Source of the DNA: Magnetovibrio sp. PR-2
Lineage (GTDB): Bacteria > Pseudomonadota > Alphaproteobacteria > Rhodospirillales > Magnetovibrionaceae
NCBI RefSeq assembly: GCF_036689815.1
Contig: NZ_JBAHUR010000005.1
Span: 281,054 to 345,053 of the forward strand
Reading direction: 5' to 3'
Length of the DNA: 64,000 bases
Each line of letters opens with the position of its first letter. Within the stretch, counting starts at the first letter, position 1. The translations under genes were made by a program, and so were the position numbers. Below, piece after piece: positions 1 through 7,645 of the stretch. Under the pieces are notes generated by a model. The model was given only the letters and a program-made list of their open reading frames with translations, ran no database searches and had not been told where the DNA came from.

Positions 1-153
1 GAGCACTCCAACCGCAAGGGTTGGGGCATCGGCATGCAGACGGTCATGGAAAAAGCCAACCAGCTGGGCGGCGAGTTGATTATCGAACGCGCCATGAACG
101 GCGGCACAGTGGTGTGCGTCAAATTCCCCATGGACGAATCCATAGCGGCTTGA
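1..153 (+). CDS. Sensor histidine kinase, C-terminal fragment (5' end outside window)
   Basis: Frame 1 is open from the first base to a TGA at 151-153, giving the last 50 residues of a protein. They contain a G-rich segment (GWGIGMQTVMEKANQLGG) followed by a strand ending in GGTVVCVKFP, which is the G2 box and last strand of a HATPase_c domain. The same segment, strongly alike residue by residue, closes the kinase at 17138-17857 (GWGQGMQTILEKAELLGG) and its broken copy, so the three form a local paralogue family. Sensor and phosphoacceptor parts lie upstream of the window. A bidirectional terminator follows 30 bases after the stop. Confidence 0.85.
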   Translation, partial: EHSNRKGWGIGMQTVMEKANQLGGELIIERAMNGGTVVCVKFPMDESIAA

Positions 154-175
154 GCAGAACTCATAATTTTGCCAA

Positions 176-210
176 CAAAAAACCCGCCATTTGGCGGGCC
201 TTTCGTTTTT
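176..210. terminator. Bidirectional terminator between the kinase fragment and rpsU
   Basis: Perfect 6-bp stem CCCGCC/GGCGGG with an ATTT loop at 183-198. It has a T-rich tract on the right (to 210) and an A-tract on the left (176-182), so it can end both the rightward kinase transcript and leftward rpsU. Confidence 0.8.
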
Positions 211-238
211 GGAACTTCGGGTTCCCACCCTTGCGGGA

Positions 239-451
239 CTAGAAACCTTCGCGTTCCAGGCGTTTGCGCTCCATTTTACGGGCACGGGAGACAGCTTCGG
301 CTTTCTCGCGCGCACGCTTTTCAGAGGGCTTTTCGAAGTGCTTACGAAGCTTCAGCTCGCGGAAGATACCTTCACGCTGCATTTTCTTCTTCAACACTTT
401 CAACGCCTGATCAACGTTGTTATCACGAACGACAACTTGCACGTTAATCAC
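239..451 (-). CDS. rpsU: 30S ribosomal protein S21
   Basis: Seventy residues, very basic, with the standard S21 start [20 protein letters not shown] and the Lys/Arg-rich helix [19 protein letters not shown]21 binds the small subunit near the anti-Shine-Dalgarno and assists initiation. Length is normal for alphaproteobacteria. It is divergent from def and COQ9. COQ9-family genes were originally described as divergently transcribed from rpsU, and that arrangement is kept here with def in between. It ends at the bidirectional hairpin at 183-198. Confidence 0.97.
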   Translation of the reverse strand: MINVQVVVRDNNVDQALKVLKKKMQREGIFRELKLRKHFEKPSEKRAREKAEAVSRARKMERKRLEREGF

Positions 452-602
452 ATCCTTTCAAGTTAGATTAGAGCTAAAAAACAAAGCCAGAGCCTTGATT
501 TTCAACACCTTCCAGCCCACAGTGGGCGGAAGAGGCGGAGTTGTAACACACAGATGCCTATATGTGAAGAGATTACACGGTTTCCATGAGGTTCTAGCCC
601 CT

Positions 603-1166
603 ATGGCCATTCTGAAAATCGCCCGCATGGGCCACCCTATTTTGCGCCAAAAGGCCTTGCCTGTGGACGACCCCACAGGCCCGCACACCCGCCAATTCGT
701 CGAAGACATGATCGAAACCATGGCCGACGCCAACGGAACCGGCCTCGCAGCGCCGCAAGTCCATGTTTCTAAAAGGATTGTGGTTTTCACCGTCTATCCT
801 GAGCGCGCGCGGGCCGAAGACGATGGCGAAGGGGGCGTGCCGCTGACCGTGCTGATCAATCCCGAAATCACATCATTGTCAGACGAAAAAGCCACGGGGT
901 GGGAGGGCTGTTTGTCCATTCCAGAGATGATGGGCGCGGTCCCACGCTTTACGCACATTCGCTATTCGGCGTATGATTTAGACGGCAACCGCTTCGAGCG
1001 TGAGGCCCACGGATTTCATGCCCGTGTGGTGCAGCATGAATGTGACCATTTGGACGGAATCTTGTATCCTTACCGGATCAAGGATATGAGCCAGTTTGGC
1101 TTCACCGACGAATTCACCCGCCAAGGCCCGCCCGAGGGCCCCAATGGCGGAAACACTGAGGACTGA
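603..1166 (+). CDS. def: Peptide deformylase
   Basis: Removes the formyl group from nascent N-terminal fMet in the cytosol. The three family motifs are present in order: GTGLAAPQV (residues about 45-53), EGCLSIP (about 102-108, metal-binding Cys) and QHECDHLDG (about 144-152, two metal-binding His and the catalytic Glu). I chose the ATG at 603 because the product then begins MAILKIARMGHPIL, the usual PDF start; the frame is open further upstream but that extension is unlike the family. Length is 187 residues, normal. The stop is followed after 2 bases by the COQ9 gene, so the two are probably cotranscribed. Confidence 0.95.
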   Translation: MAILKIARMGHPILRQKALPVDDPTGPHTRQFVEDMIETMADANGTGLAAPQVHVSKRIVVFTVYPERARAEDDGEGGVPLTVLINPEITSLSDEKATGWEGCLSIPEMMGAVPRFTHIRYSAYDLDGNRFEREAHGFHARVVQHECDHLDGILYPYRIKDMSQFGFTDEFTRQGPPEGPNGGNTED

Positions 1167-1168
1167 GA

Positions 1169-1837
1169 ATGACCGCTGCAGATCGCAAAGCCGCCCGGGA
1201 AGCCAAGAAAGACGCCATTGTGCTGGCCGCGAGCCCGCACGTCGCGTTCGACGGTTGGGGCGACGAGGCGCTGGCGGCTGGGGCCGAGGACATCGGCCTG
1301 GACGCCAAGACGGCCAAACGCCTGTTTCCAAATGGTGCTACCGACGCCATTGCTCAGTTTGCGCAAATTTCGGACCGCGAAATGATGAAGGCCATGGAAC
1401 AGGCCAACGTTGGTGATATGCGTGTGCGCGACCGGGTGATCTTTGGCGTGCGCGCGCGTTTGGAATTTCTGATGCCCCACCGCGAAGCCGTGCGTGCGGG
1501 CTTGAGCGTGCTTTCCAACCCGTTGCACGTCGGTTTGATGACGGCCATCACCCACACCACGGTGGACAACATCTGGTACATGGCGGGCGATCGCTCGGCG
1601 GACTTCAACTATTACACCAAGCGGGGCCTGCTGGCTCCGGTTTACGGCGCGACGGTGCTTTACTGGCTGAACGACGAATCGGACGGGTGTGAAGACACCT
1701 GGGATTTTCTCGCCCGGCGCATCGACGATGTCTTGAAAATTCCGGTGGTGAAATCCAAAATCACCAAAGCGTTGGATGGTCTGCTTTCTGGCAGCCCGTT
1801 CGCGAAATTCAAAAACGACTTGCAGATGCGTCCATAA
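1169..1837 (+). CDS. COQ9 family protein
   Basis: The 222-residue product matches the COQ9 / 'rpsU-divergently transcribed' family: a mostly helical protein with a long C-terminal section containing the family-like stretch HTTVDNIWYMAGDRSADFNYY (in part) followed by TKRGLLAPVYGATVLYW. Eukaryotic and bacterial COQ9 bind lipids and present ubiquinone precursors to hydroxylases such as COQ7. In bacteria the role is inferred from this. The gene starts 2 bases after def and lies near rpsU, which is the classic context. No signal peptide or membrane span is visible, so a peripheral membrane location is likely. Confidence 0.9.
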   Translation: MTAADRKAAREAKKDAIVLAASPHVAFDGWGDEALAAGAEDIGLDAKTAKRLFPNGATDAIAQFAQISDREMMKAMEQANVGDMRVRDRVIFGVRARLEFLMPHREAVRAGLSVLSNPLHVGLMTAITHTTVDNIWYMAGDRSADFNYYTKRGLLAPVYGATVLYWLNDESDGCEDTWDFLARRIDDVLKIPVVKSKITKALDGLLSGSPFAKFKNDLQMRP

Positions 1838-1894
1838 AAAAACAAAACGCAATGCTCTTTTGGCTTGAGGATGAAGGAAAGGACAAAGACTTCC

Positions 1895-2767
1895 ATGACT
1901 GAAAACGTTCAGGGTTCTCAAGCCAATGCTGCACAAGGTTTGCGGCTCGCCGATCACTTTGTGACGTGCTCCAAACTGGGCCGTTATTTGACGTTCCAAG
2001 GCAACTCGCGCTTTATCATCACCGACGACTTTGCCTCGAAAAAATTCGCCATTCCCAAAGATGCCCAAGCCATGGCGTCGATTTGCTCAAAAGACGAGTT
2101 GGTGGCGCGCGCCGCCATTATGCCTTTGGCGCGCCGGGCTGCGAACTTGCACGACGTGCGCCGCGAAGCGTTCGAAGAACTGTTTGAGCTGATCGAGCGC
2201 CAGACGCTTTCCCCTCATGTCAAAGAGGGGGCCACGGAAATCCTGCGCTCCGGCTTTCGCGAAGATCGCATCCGCGAACTGGAAGCGGTGCTGAGCGACG
2301 ATCTCAACCCGGCCCGTGCGAGGTACCGCAAGTTTTTGGAAACCGTGCGCCATATGATCGAAGGCAAGGTGGCTGCGGGTACGTTCATTGACGATTTCAT
2401 CGATTTCACCAAGTCCGTCGCGGGACATCTGGATTTCGGCATCTACAGCTATTGTTTGGACCGCATCTTCGCCACCCACCTGATCCCGCATGCGGTGAAA
2501 AAGATGGTGGCGGTGGAAATCGTCAACTTCCCGCCGTTGGTGCGGCGTGAATTGCTGTCCAACGCCTTGGCCCATGCCGCCGTGGACCGCCCCACCAAAG
2601 ATTTCATCCGCCACACGGTGTCTTTGCATTTGAGCAAACCCCAAGCGGTGGAAATCGAATTGCTGGAAGCGGTCAAAGAACAACGCATTTCCGAACAGCA
2701 AATCGAACAAAGCCTCAACCGCGCCAACACGGCGGCGAGTTATTCGGGTGTGAGCGGTCGGGCTTAA
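1895..2767 (+). CDS. Conserved-looking hypothetical protein, helical
   Basis: I do not recognise this 290-residue protein. It has no signal peptide, no membrane span and no obvious catalytic motif. It is rich in charged amphipathic helices, with an unusually His/Phe/Tyr-rich middle (for example FIDDFIDFTKSVAGHLDFG, residues about 165-185) and a C-terminal helix with repeated Glu/Gln. Three in-frame starts exist (TTG 1865, ATG 1871, ATG 1895). I prefer 1895 because AAGGA and AGGA lie at a usable distance before it, while 1871 has its purine run too close. It follows COQ9 by about 57 bases on the same strand and may share its transcript. Codon use looks like its neighbours, so I treat it as a real gene of unknown role. 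Confidence 0.75.
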   Translation: MTENVQGSQANAAQGLRLADHFVTCSKLGRYLTFQGNSRFIITDDFASKKFAIPKDAQAMASICSKDELVARAAIMPLARRAANLHDVRREAFEELFELIERQTLSPHVKEGATEILRSGFREDRIRELEAVLSDDLNPARARYRKFLETVRHMIEGKVAAGTFIDDFIDFTKSVAGHLDFGIYSYCLDRIFATHLIPHAVKKMVAVEIVNFPPLVRRELLSNALAHAAVDRPTKDFIRHTVSLHLSKPQAVEIELLEAVKEQRISEQQIEQSLNRANTAASYSGVSGRA

Positions 2768-2783
2768 ACTAAGTTGAGAGGTT

Positions 2784-3071
2784 TCAGGCCGACTGGCGTT
2801 TCACTTCGCCGACATTTATGCGGCGGCGGTCGGTGCCGGGGAATCCATGGCCGGAGCCGCGGCGGTCTTTGACGGCGGCGCGACCGGCGTCGGTGATTTT
2901 CACAATATCAACGCCCGCACCGAAGTGACCCATGGTGATCCAGCCGTGGTCAATGCACTCTTGCAGCGTGCGAAACAACAAAGTTCCGTCGTCCACATCG
3001 GGAACACCGATGTCGCCCGATTTGATCAGAAGTTCCAAAAGCAAGCGCTGTTGATGCAAGATTTCTGGCAT
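2784..3071 (-). CDS. Small hypothetical protein with a winged-helix-like segment
   Basis: Ninety-five residues if started at the ATG at 3071 (MPEILHQQRLLLELL). An upstream in-frame ATG at 3140 would add 23 residues of low-complexity, Lys-rich sequence. The middle reads as helix-helix-strand: LLFRTLQECIDHGWITM followed by VDIVKITDAGRAAVKDR, the pattern of a winged helix wing in small alphaproteobacterial proteins, so nucleic-acid binding is possible but unproven. The C-terminus is basic. It is convergent with the gene at 1895-2767, 16 bases away. No strong ribosome binding site is visible for either start, which lowers confidence in the boundary rather than in the gene. Confidence 0.6.
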   Translation of the reverse strand: MPEILHQQRLLLELLIKSGDIGVPDVDDGTLLFRTLQECIDHGWITMGHFGAGVDIVKITDAGRAAVKDRRGSGHGFPGTDRRRINVGEVKRQSA

Positions 3072-3140
3072 GTGCGTGCCCCATTTTTGTTTTTTGTCTT
3101 GGTCAAAGGTCGTTTTTTTATGCACATGTGGCGCCCCCAC

Positions 3141-3477
3141 ATGGTGGTCTGCATTATAGGCATTTAGCCTGACAAGAAACTGACAAAATCAGCCCGTTAA
3201 CATATTATCTTCGATCGTTTCTAGCATGGTTTTCAAGCTCAAAACGGCTCGGCCATGGTGCGGAACTGTTCGGCGAGGTTCTGCAAAACCGGGTCGTTTT
3301 GGCTGGCGACGCGCAAATCCACGAAGGCCCAAGCTGCATTTGCGCCCACAACAAAAACCGTGGACAAAGAAGAAACTGAGCAATCCTTACGACAGACAAA
3401 CGAATGCTTGATATAACGCCAAGACAAACCGTGTTGTTGATGGTACTGAGTGCCACCAACATCAGCACCAAGCCGGT
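3141..3477. other. Gap without a firm gene; possible decayed reading frame on the minus strand
   Basis: No complete gene is supported between the hypothetical gene and purK. On the minus strand at about 3239-3330 the translation looks protein-like (AFVDLRVASQNDPVLQNLAE then QFRTMAEPF and a stop), but the part upstream loses this character, and a plausible hydrophobic N-terminus (MVLMLVALSTINNTV, ending near 3427-3471) is in another frame. This would fit a small exported or membrane protein broken by frameshift. It could equally be chance. Confidence 0.3.
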
Positions 3478-4578
3478 TTAGCCTTTGGGCTGCGAATCTT
3501 TGTCATACAAGCGGTTGATGTGGCCCATCTTGCGTCCCGCTTTGACTTCGGCTTTGCCGTAGAGGTGAAGCTTGTTCGCGGGGTCGGACAAGTGGTGTTC
3601 CCAGTGGTTCGCATCATCGCCCAATAGGTTTTTCATCACCGTGTCGGAATGACGTGCGGCACTGCCCAGAGGCAGGTTGGTCACGGCGCGCACAAACTGT
3701 TCGAACTGGCTGGTGGCGCAACCGTTTTGGCTCCAGTGGCCGGAGTTGTGTGGGCGCGGCGCCATTTCGTTGACCAGCACATGGCCGTCTTTGGTTATAA
3801 ACAGCTCGACCGCCAAGAGCCCCACCAGGTCTAAAGCCTCGACCAATGTTCGCCCCACTTGGCGGGCTTGGTCGGCGAGGATGGCAGGTATGTCGGCAGG
3901 GGCGATGGTCACGTCCAAGATGCCGTCCTTGTGGCGGTTTTCCACCACATCATAGGATTTCATCTGCCCGCTGGCGTTGCGTGCGGTAATGACGGAGACT
4001 TCCAATTCAAAATCGACAAAGCCTTCCAAAATTCCAGGTGCACCGCCCAGTTCTTCCCAGGCTTGGGCGGGGACGGTGTCGGCTTTGATGCGGACTTGTC
4101 CCTTGCCGTCATAGCCCAGACGCGTGGTTTTGAGTATAGACGGTACGCCGATCTCGCGCATGGCGTCGGCGAGCTCTTTGACGGAGTTCACCGCTTTCCA
4201 CGGTGCCGTTTCGATGCCAAGCTTATTGCAAAAATTTTTTTCTTGGACGCGGTCTTGCGCCACAGCCAAGCATTCCCAGCTGGGACGTACTGGGACCAGA
4301 GCTTCCAAATGACGCACAGTCTCCGCCGGGACGTTTTCAAATTCAAACGTTACCACATCGACGGCTTGGCCGAAGGCTTCTATGGCGTCTTGGTCGTCAT
4401 AAGCTGCAATGGTGGCTCGGTCGCAAACCTGTTCGGTGGGGCCGTTTTTGTCCGGGGTGAAGACATGAACGCGATAGCCCAATTCCGCCGCGGCCGTTGC
4501 CGTCATGCGGCCCAACTGTCCGCCACCGATGATGCCGATGGTCGAACCTGGGGCGATGGGGGCTTTGGGATTGCTCAC
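3478..4578 (-). CDS. purK: N5-carboxyaminoimidazole ribonucleotide synthase
   Basis: ATP-grasp enzyme that carboxylates AIR to N5-CAIR in purine synthesis, handing product to PurE, encoded just upstream. The N-terminal GIIGGGQLGRM (residues about 14-24), the ATP-grasp stretch LKTTRLGYDGKGQ and the C-terminal NEMAPRPHNSGHWSQ signature are all present. The GTG at 4578 is the start: AGGAAG lies about 8 bases before it, and the family start fits; extending upstream would run into purE. The product is 366 residues, usual for PurK. The gap to purE is 23 bases, so purEK form one operon. Confidence 0.95.
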   Translation of the reverse strand: MSNPKAPIAPGSTIGIIGGGQLGRMTATAAAELGYRVHVFTPDKNGPTEQVCDRATIAAYDDQDAIEAFGQAVDVVTFEFENVPAETVRHLEALVPVRPSWECLAVAQDRVQEKNFCNKLGIETAPWKAVNSVKELADAMREIGVPSILKTTRLGYDGKGQVRIKADTVPAQAWEELGGAPGILEGFVDFELEVSVITARNASGQMKSYDVVENRHKDGILDVTIAPADIPAILADQARQVGRTLVEALDLVGLLAVELFITKDGHVLVNEMAPRPHNSGHWSQNGCATSQFEQFVRAVTNLPLGSAARHSDTVMKNLLGDDANHWEHHLSDPANKLHLYGKAEVKAGRKMGHINRLYDKDSQPKG

Positions 4579-4601
4579 GCGTGATCTTCCTCGTTTAGGC
4601 C

Positions 4602-5096
4602 TTATTGATCGACGGGTTCTTCTGCGACCGTTGCGGTTTGGTTGGCGCGCCATGCGTCAAGCGCCTGGGCCACTGTAGCATCTTCCAATGCGACAATGGA
4701 GGCCGCAAACAGGCCGGCGTTGATCGCACCCGGTTTGCCGATGGCCAAGGTGCCCACAGGCACGCCGCCCGGCATTTGCACGATGGACAACAAAGAATCC
4801 ATGCCTTTCAAGGACTTGCTTTCAACTGGAACGCCCAAAACAGGCACAGGGGTCATGGCTGCGGCCATGCCTGGCAAGTGGGCAGCACCGCCAGCACCGG
4901 CGATAATGGCTTTTAAGCCCTTATCCTTCGCGGATTTGGCGTATTCATAGAGCCGGTCCGGTGTGCGATGGGCGGAAACGATTTTCGTCTCAAACGCCAC
5001 GCCCAGTTTTTCCAGGGTATCGGCTGCATTTTTCATGGTTTCCCAGTCGGACTGGCTGCCCATGATGATCCCCACAACAGGGTTGGTCGAAGTCAT
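4602..5096 (-). CDS. purE: N5-CAIR mutase
   Basis: Converts N5-CAIR to CAIR. The ATG at 5096 gives [19 protein letters not shown], the standard PurE N-terminus with the conserved GSxSD substrate loop; SAHRTP (about residues 43-48) and the GGAAHLPGM loop (about 74-82) follow. AAGGAG sits 9 bases before this ATG. The longer frame up to 5144 adds a basic tail without a binding site and is not used. Length is 164 residues, typical of class I PurE. It is the first gene of the purEK operon and divergent from the GGDEF-like gene, with 173 bases of shared upstream DNA. Confidence 0.96.
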   Translation of the reverse strand: MTSTNPVVGIIMGSQSDWETMKNAADTLEKLGVAFETKIVSAHRTPDRLYEYAKSAKDKGLKAIIAGAGGAAHLPGMAAAMTPVPVLGVPVESKSLKGMDSLLSIVQMPGGVPVGTLAIGKPGAINAGLFAASIVALEDATVAQALDAWRANQTATVAEEPVDQ

Positions 5097-5269
5097 TTTC
5101 CGGCTCCTTCGGCGGGCATAAGTGCCCTTTGAGAAAGCGGGCAATTATAGGGATATAGGCCTTTCAGGCAAGTCCTCCCTGAAAAAGTGATTATGTGTTA
5201 AATTATTCGTCAGGATTTGTGCGACTATAATAGCAAGACTGAGGCACTTTTCGCTCGGGGAGAGCAACC

Positions 5270-6064
5270 ATGGCCAACGAAAATGTCGGTCCGTCCGCCC
5301 CCATCGTTTCTGTCCGACCAGGCCGTAATCGCCTGACGGAAGAAGACCGCTTGCTTCAAGCCGCCAAGCGAGAACGCAAACAAAAGCACCAATACGGCGA
5401 GCCTGGGGAGCCGGATCAAGACAGCCTGTCTCAGGACGGCGCTGCAGGGCATGGCGCGTTCGATGACGATGTGTCGATTCTGGGCATCCCGAAAGAAGAA
5501 ATGACCCCGAATGTGCGCCAAGCCATTCAGACATTGTTGGATGAAATCAATACGTTGCGTGGGGAACTGTCCCGCGCCAAAGGCCACGAAGCCTATTTGG
5601 AAGAACAGGCGGAAAAAGATCGCGTGCTGCATGTGATGCGCCGACGCGCCTTTGTCGCGCGCATGGCCCTCGCGGTGCGCCGGGTTGACGAAGAAGACGT
5701 GCCGTTTTCGTTCCTCTACATCCAAATCGCCAACGCGCCAGATATCCGCGCGGCATTTGGCGTCGGCGCGGAGGAAAGCCTCATGCAACAAGCCGCCGAT
5801 GCGCTACGGGAAGGGGCAGAGACGGGGGATGTGTTGGGCAGTCTGGAAAGTCACGACTTTGGCGTGATCTTGCCCGGTGACACCTTAGATGCGGCGGAGA
5901 ATAAAGCCCAAAGCCTGATGGCGAGTATGAGCGGGCGGAGTTTTTCGTGGCAAGGTGAAATGCTTCACGTGCATGCGCGGTTTGGCGATACCTTAATCGG
6001 GAAGGCCGACAGCGCCGAAGAAATTATTCAGCGTGCCAAAGACAACATGATGGCGCGCGGCTAA
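5270..6064 (+). CDS. Degenerate GGDEF-like regulatory protein
   Basis: The 264-residue protein has a basic, probably disordered N-terminus (1-60), a helix (about 80-115), and a C-terminal alpha/beta domain of about 140 residues. That domain follows the order of a GGDEF domain: FSFLYIQIANAPDIRAAFG in the position of the metal and substrate strand, then LESHDFGVILPG where GGDEF should be, then a strand/helix ending in AEEIIQRAKDNMMARG. The catalytic GGDEF loop reads ESHDF, so diguanylate cyclase activity is unlikely; a binding or scaffold role is inferred. GGGGAGAG precedes the ATG. Its end overlaps the convergent isomerase gene by 4 bases. Confidence 0.65.
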   Translation: MANENVGPSAPIVSVRPGRNRLTEEDRLLQAAKRERKQKHQYGEPGEPDQDSLSQDGAAGHGAFDDDVSILGIPKEEMTPNVRQAIQTLLDEINTLRGELSRAKGHEAYLEEQAEKDRVLHVMRRRAFVARMALAVRRVDEEDVPFSFLYIQIANAPDIRAAFGVGAEESLMQQAADALREGAETGDVLGSLESHDFGVILPGDTLDAAENKAQSLMASMSGRSFSWQGEMLHVHARFGDTLIGKADSAEEIIQRAKDNMMARG

Positions 6065-6660
6065 CCTTTGAGTTTGCGCTCCAAAAAGTCCAATCGATCT
6101 TGACCCCAAAACATCACACCGTCCGTGACATAGGTGGGATAGCCGAACACGCCCGCGTCAATGGCGTCTTGGGTGGATTTGGTAAACGCTTCGTCATACT
6201 TGGCGTCTTGGGATGCGGCCAATAAGACCTCACCGTTCAGTCCGGCGGTGTTGGTTATGGTGGTCAAAGTCTCAGGGTCGGAGACGTCTTTGTCTTCGAC
6301 CCAAACGGCTTTGAGCAGGGCGCTCACCAAAGGACCGGGGTCATGGCCTGCGTCTTTTGCGGCCAACACCAGTTTGGAGCCCGGAGCTTCGGGCACGGGA
6401 AAGTGTGCGGGCGTGGGGTTGAGATCCAAATTTAAGTGAGTTTTCCAGCGTTTGAGCTCGACCATGCGATAGTTTTGGCGGTTCGGGCCCCGGTCTTTCA
6501 GCATCTTTCCGCCCGTGTTCGGGAACAACTCGGGGCTGGAACAGGGGTGATAGCCAAGTGTTGCGCCAGTGGCTTGAGCGATGTCGTGAAGCCGTGCATC
6601 GCCGAAGTAAGTCCAGGGCGAAACGACGGAAAAGTAATAGTCGATGTGAGGTGTGTTCAT
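6061..6660 (-). CDS. 2-hydroxychromene-2-carboxylate isomerase-like DsbA-fold protein
   Basis: A 199-residue protein of the kappa-class GST/HCCA isomerase family. The N-terminus IDYYFSVVSPWTYFGDARL has the family Ser (in place of a DsbA CxxC) that activates glutathione, and the C-terminus FGYPTYVTDGVMFWGQDRL carries the conserved cis-Pro region and the WGxDR motif. Members isomerise chromene carboxylates in naphthalene breakdown, but many stand-alone copies have unknown substrates; there is no naphthalene pathway here. It is convergent with the GGDEF-like gene (4-base overlap) and follows the DUF465 gene at 6689-6910 on the same strand. Confidence 0.88.
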   Translation of the reverse strand: MNTPHIDYYFSVVSPWTYFGDARLHDIAQATGATLGYHPCSSPELFPNTGGKMLKDRGPNRQNYRMVELKRWKTHLNLDLNPTPAHFPVPEAPGSKLVLAAKDAGHDPGPLVSALLKAVWVEDKDVSDPETLTTITNTAGLNGEVLLAASQDAKYDEAFTKSTQDAIDAGVFGYPTYVTDGVMFWGQDRLDFLERKLKG

Positions 6661-6688
6661 GAAGGCCTCCCGCTAAGTTTACCTATAC

Positions 6689-6910
6689 TTAGGCAATGAT
6701 GTCGGGAATGGAACCACTTTCCAGTTTGGTGATTTGGTCTTTGATCATGAGTTTGCGTTTTTTGAGGCGTTGAATTTGCAACATATCCGGCGCGGCGTCT
6801 TCGGACAGGCGGCGAATAACGTCGTCCAAATCGCGGTGTTCGGTTTTCAACTCTTCCAGACGTGCAGGTAAAGTGTCGAGGATGTCGTTCATGGATGTTC
6901 CGTCGGTCAT
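6689..6910 (-). CDS. YdcH-like DUF465 protein
   Basis: Small helical protein of about 73 residues. The signature is the C-terminal helix LKKRKLMIKDQITKLESG preceded by the helix LEELKTEHRDLDDVIRRL, the two-helix hairpin typical of DUF465. Function is not established for the family. Possible starts are ATG 6910 and ATG 6892; the second has GGAAC 7 bases upstream and would give a shorter protein with the usual MNDILDTLPARL start. It is divergent from a second DUF465 gene only about 170 bases away. Confidence 0.82.
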   Translation of the reverse strand: MTDGTSMNDILDTLPARLEELKTEHRDLDDVIRRLSEDAAPDMLQIQRLKKRKLMIKDQITKLESGSIPDIIA

Positions 6911-7083
6911 AGGCAAATCTTAGCACAGATTCCGCTTGGATAAACAGTTTGGAAACAGCACAATTTGTAAGGTTTTTTCGCAAGCCCCTGAAATAGCTGA
7001 TTGATCAACTAGGGCTTTTCAAGTGCGTCATCAAAGTGTAAGATTCTTGCGTTAACGGAACCAAAATAGTGGGAGATATTACC

Positions 7084-7251
7084 ATGTCGCTTGAGAGCCG
7101 TATCGATTCGCTCAAAACTCGTCACCACGAACTGGAAAAGACCATCCATCAACACGAAACCCAGCCATTCATTGACGAGATCGAAATTCACGCCCTCAAG
7201 AAAGAAAAACTAAAAATAAAAGACGAATTGGAGGAGCTCACCCACCATTGA
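7084..7251 (+). CDS. YdcH-like DUF465 protein
   Basis: Fifty-five residues, MSLESRIDSLKTRHHELEKT then HALKKEKLKIKDELEEL, the same two-helix DUF465 plan as the gene at 6689-6910 but on the opposite strand and clearly divergent in sequence. The ATG at 7084 has GGGAG about 9 bases upstream; the GTG at 7069 is inside that site and is not used. A terminator follows directly. The family is widespread in alphaproteobacteria, of unknown function. Confidence 0.88.
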   Translation: MSLESRIDSLKTRHHELEKTIHQHETQPFIDEIEIHALKKEKLKIKDELEELTHH

Positions 7252-7288
7252 CGAGGATCAACCGGTGGGGCTGAGGCCCAAGATATCC

Positions 7289-7324
7289 AAACGGCCTTCC
7301 AGCGATGGGAGGCCGTTTTCCTTT
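7289..7324 (+). terminator. Terminator after the second DUF465 gene
   Basis: Stem AAACGGCCTTCC / GGGAGGCCGTTT with loop AGCGAT, followed by TCCTTTG. It has a long stem with one imperfect pair and a moderate T-tract. Confidence 0.75.
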
Positions 7325-7393
7325 GCTTGAATTGCGCGGTGGGGGACTTACATAAATGAGGAGGGACGAATTTCTGGGTTGAGAGGAAATCCC

Positions 7394-7585
7394 ATGGCGA
7401 CCTACGAATGCGAAGTCTGCGGCATGTCCGTCAACGCCACCTGCGGCAAGTGCGACGCACCTTTACAAGACGGCATGCTCAAGCTTGACGACGGCTCCGA
7501 AGTCGAAATCTCCGAATGCCCCAACGGCCACGGCAAAATCAAATCTCCGTTGTGTTGTGGGCAGGACATGGTGTGCAAGGCTTAA
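7394..7585 (+). CDS. Small zinc-ribbon protein
   Basis: Sixty-three residues with eight Cys arranged as a small metal-binding protein: CEVCGMSVNATCGKCDAPL at residues about 5-23 (two CxxC knuckles), then ECPNGHGKIKSPLCCGQDMV near the end. The ATG at 7394 has GAGAGGAAA before it. The role is unknown; short Cys-rich proteins like this occur in alphaproteobacteria and related magnetotactic genomes. Its 3' end (the codons for CCGQDMVCKA, the stop and the terminator) occurs a second time at 13103-13196, on the far side of the accessory island, in the same reading frame (CCSQDMVCKA). Confidence 0.85.
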   Translation: MATYECEVCGMSVNATCGKCDAPLQDGMLKLDDGSEVEISECPNGHGKIKSPLCCGQDMVCKA

Positions 7586-7645
7586 GCCAAAAATAACGAA
7601 GACCTCCCCCATCAAAAAGCCCGGAGGTTTGCTCCGGGCTTTTTC
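7550..7645 (+). repeat. Left copy of island-flanking direct repeat
   Basis: The last 36 bases of the zinc-ribbon gene plus the following 60 bases with its terminator. By eye it aligns end to end with 13103-13196, with scattered substitutions and a few single-base gaps. The longest identical runs are CAGGACATGGTGTGCAAGGC and the run ending in CCCCCATCAAAAAGCCCG. This copy has the intact gene and the intact stem, so it looks like the original. Confidence 0.85.

Noticed and set aside
1070..2068. 332-codon minus-strand frame antisense to def and COQ9
   Set aside because: It lies across two clear plus-strand genes, has Arg/His-rich composition without a domain, and follows from GC-rich codon third positions.
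3226..3411. 61-codon plus-strand frame in the gap before purK
   Set aside because: It is very basic, without binding site, and conflicts with a more protein-like minus-strand segment.
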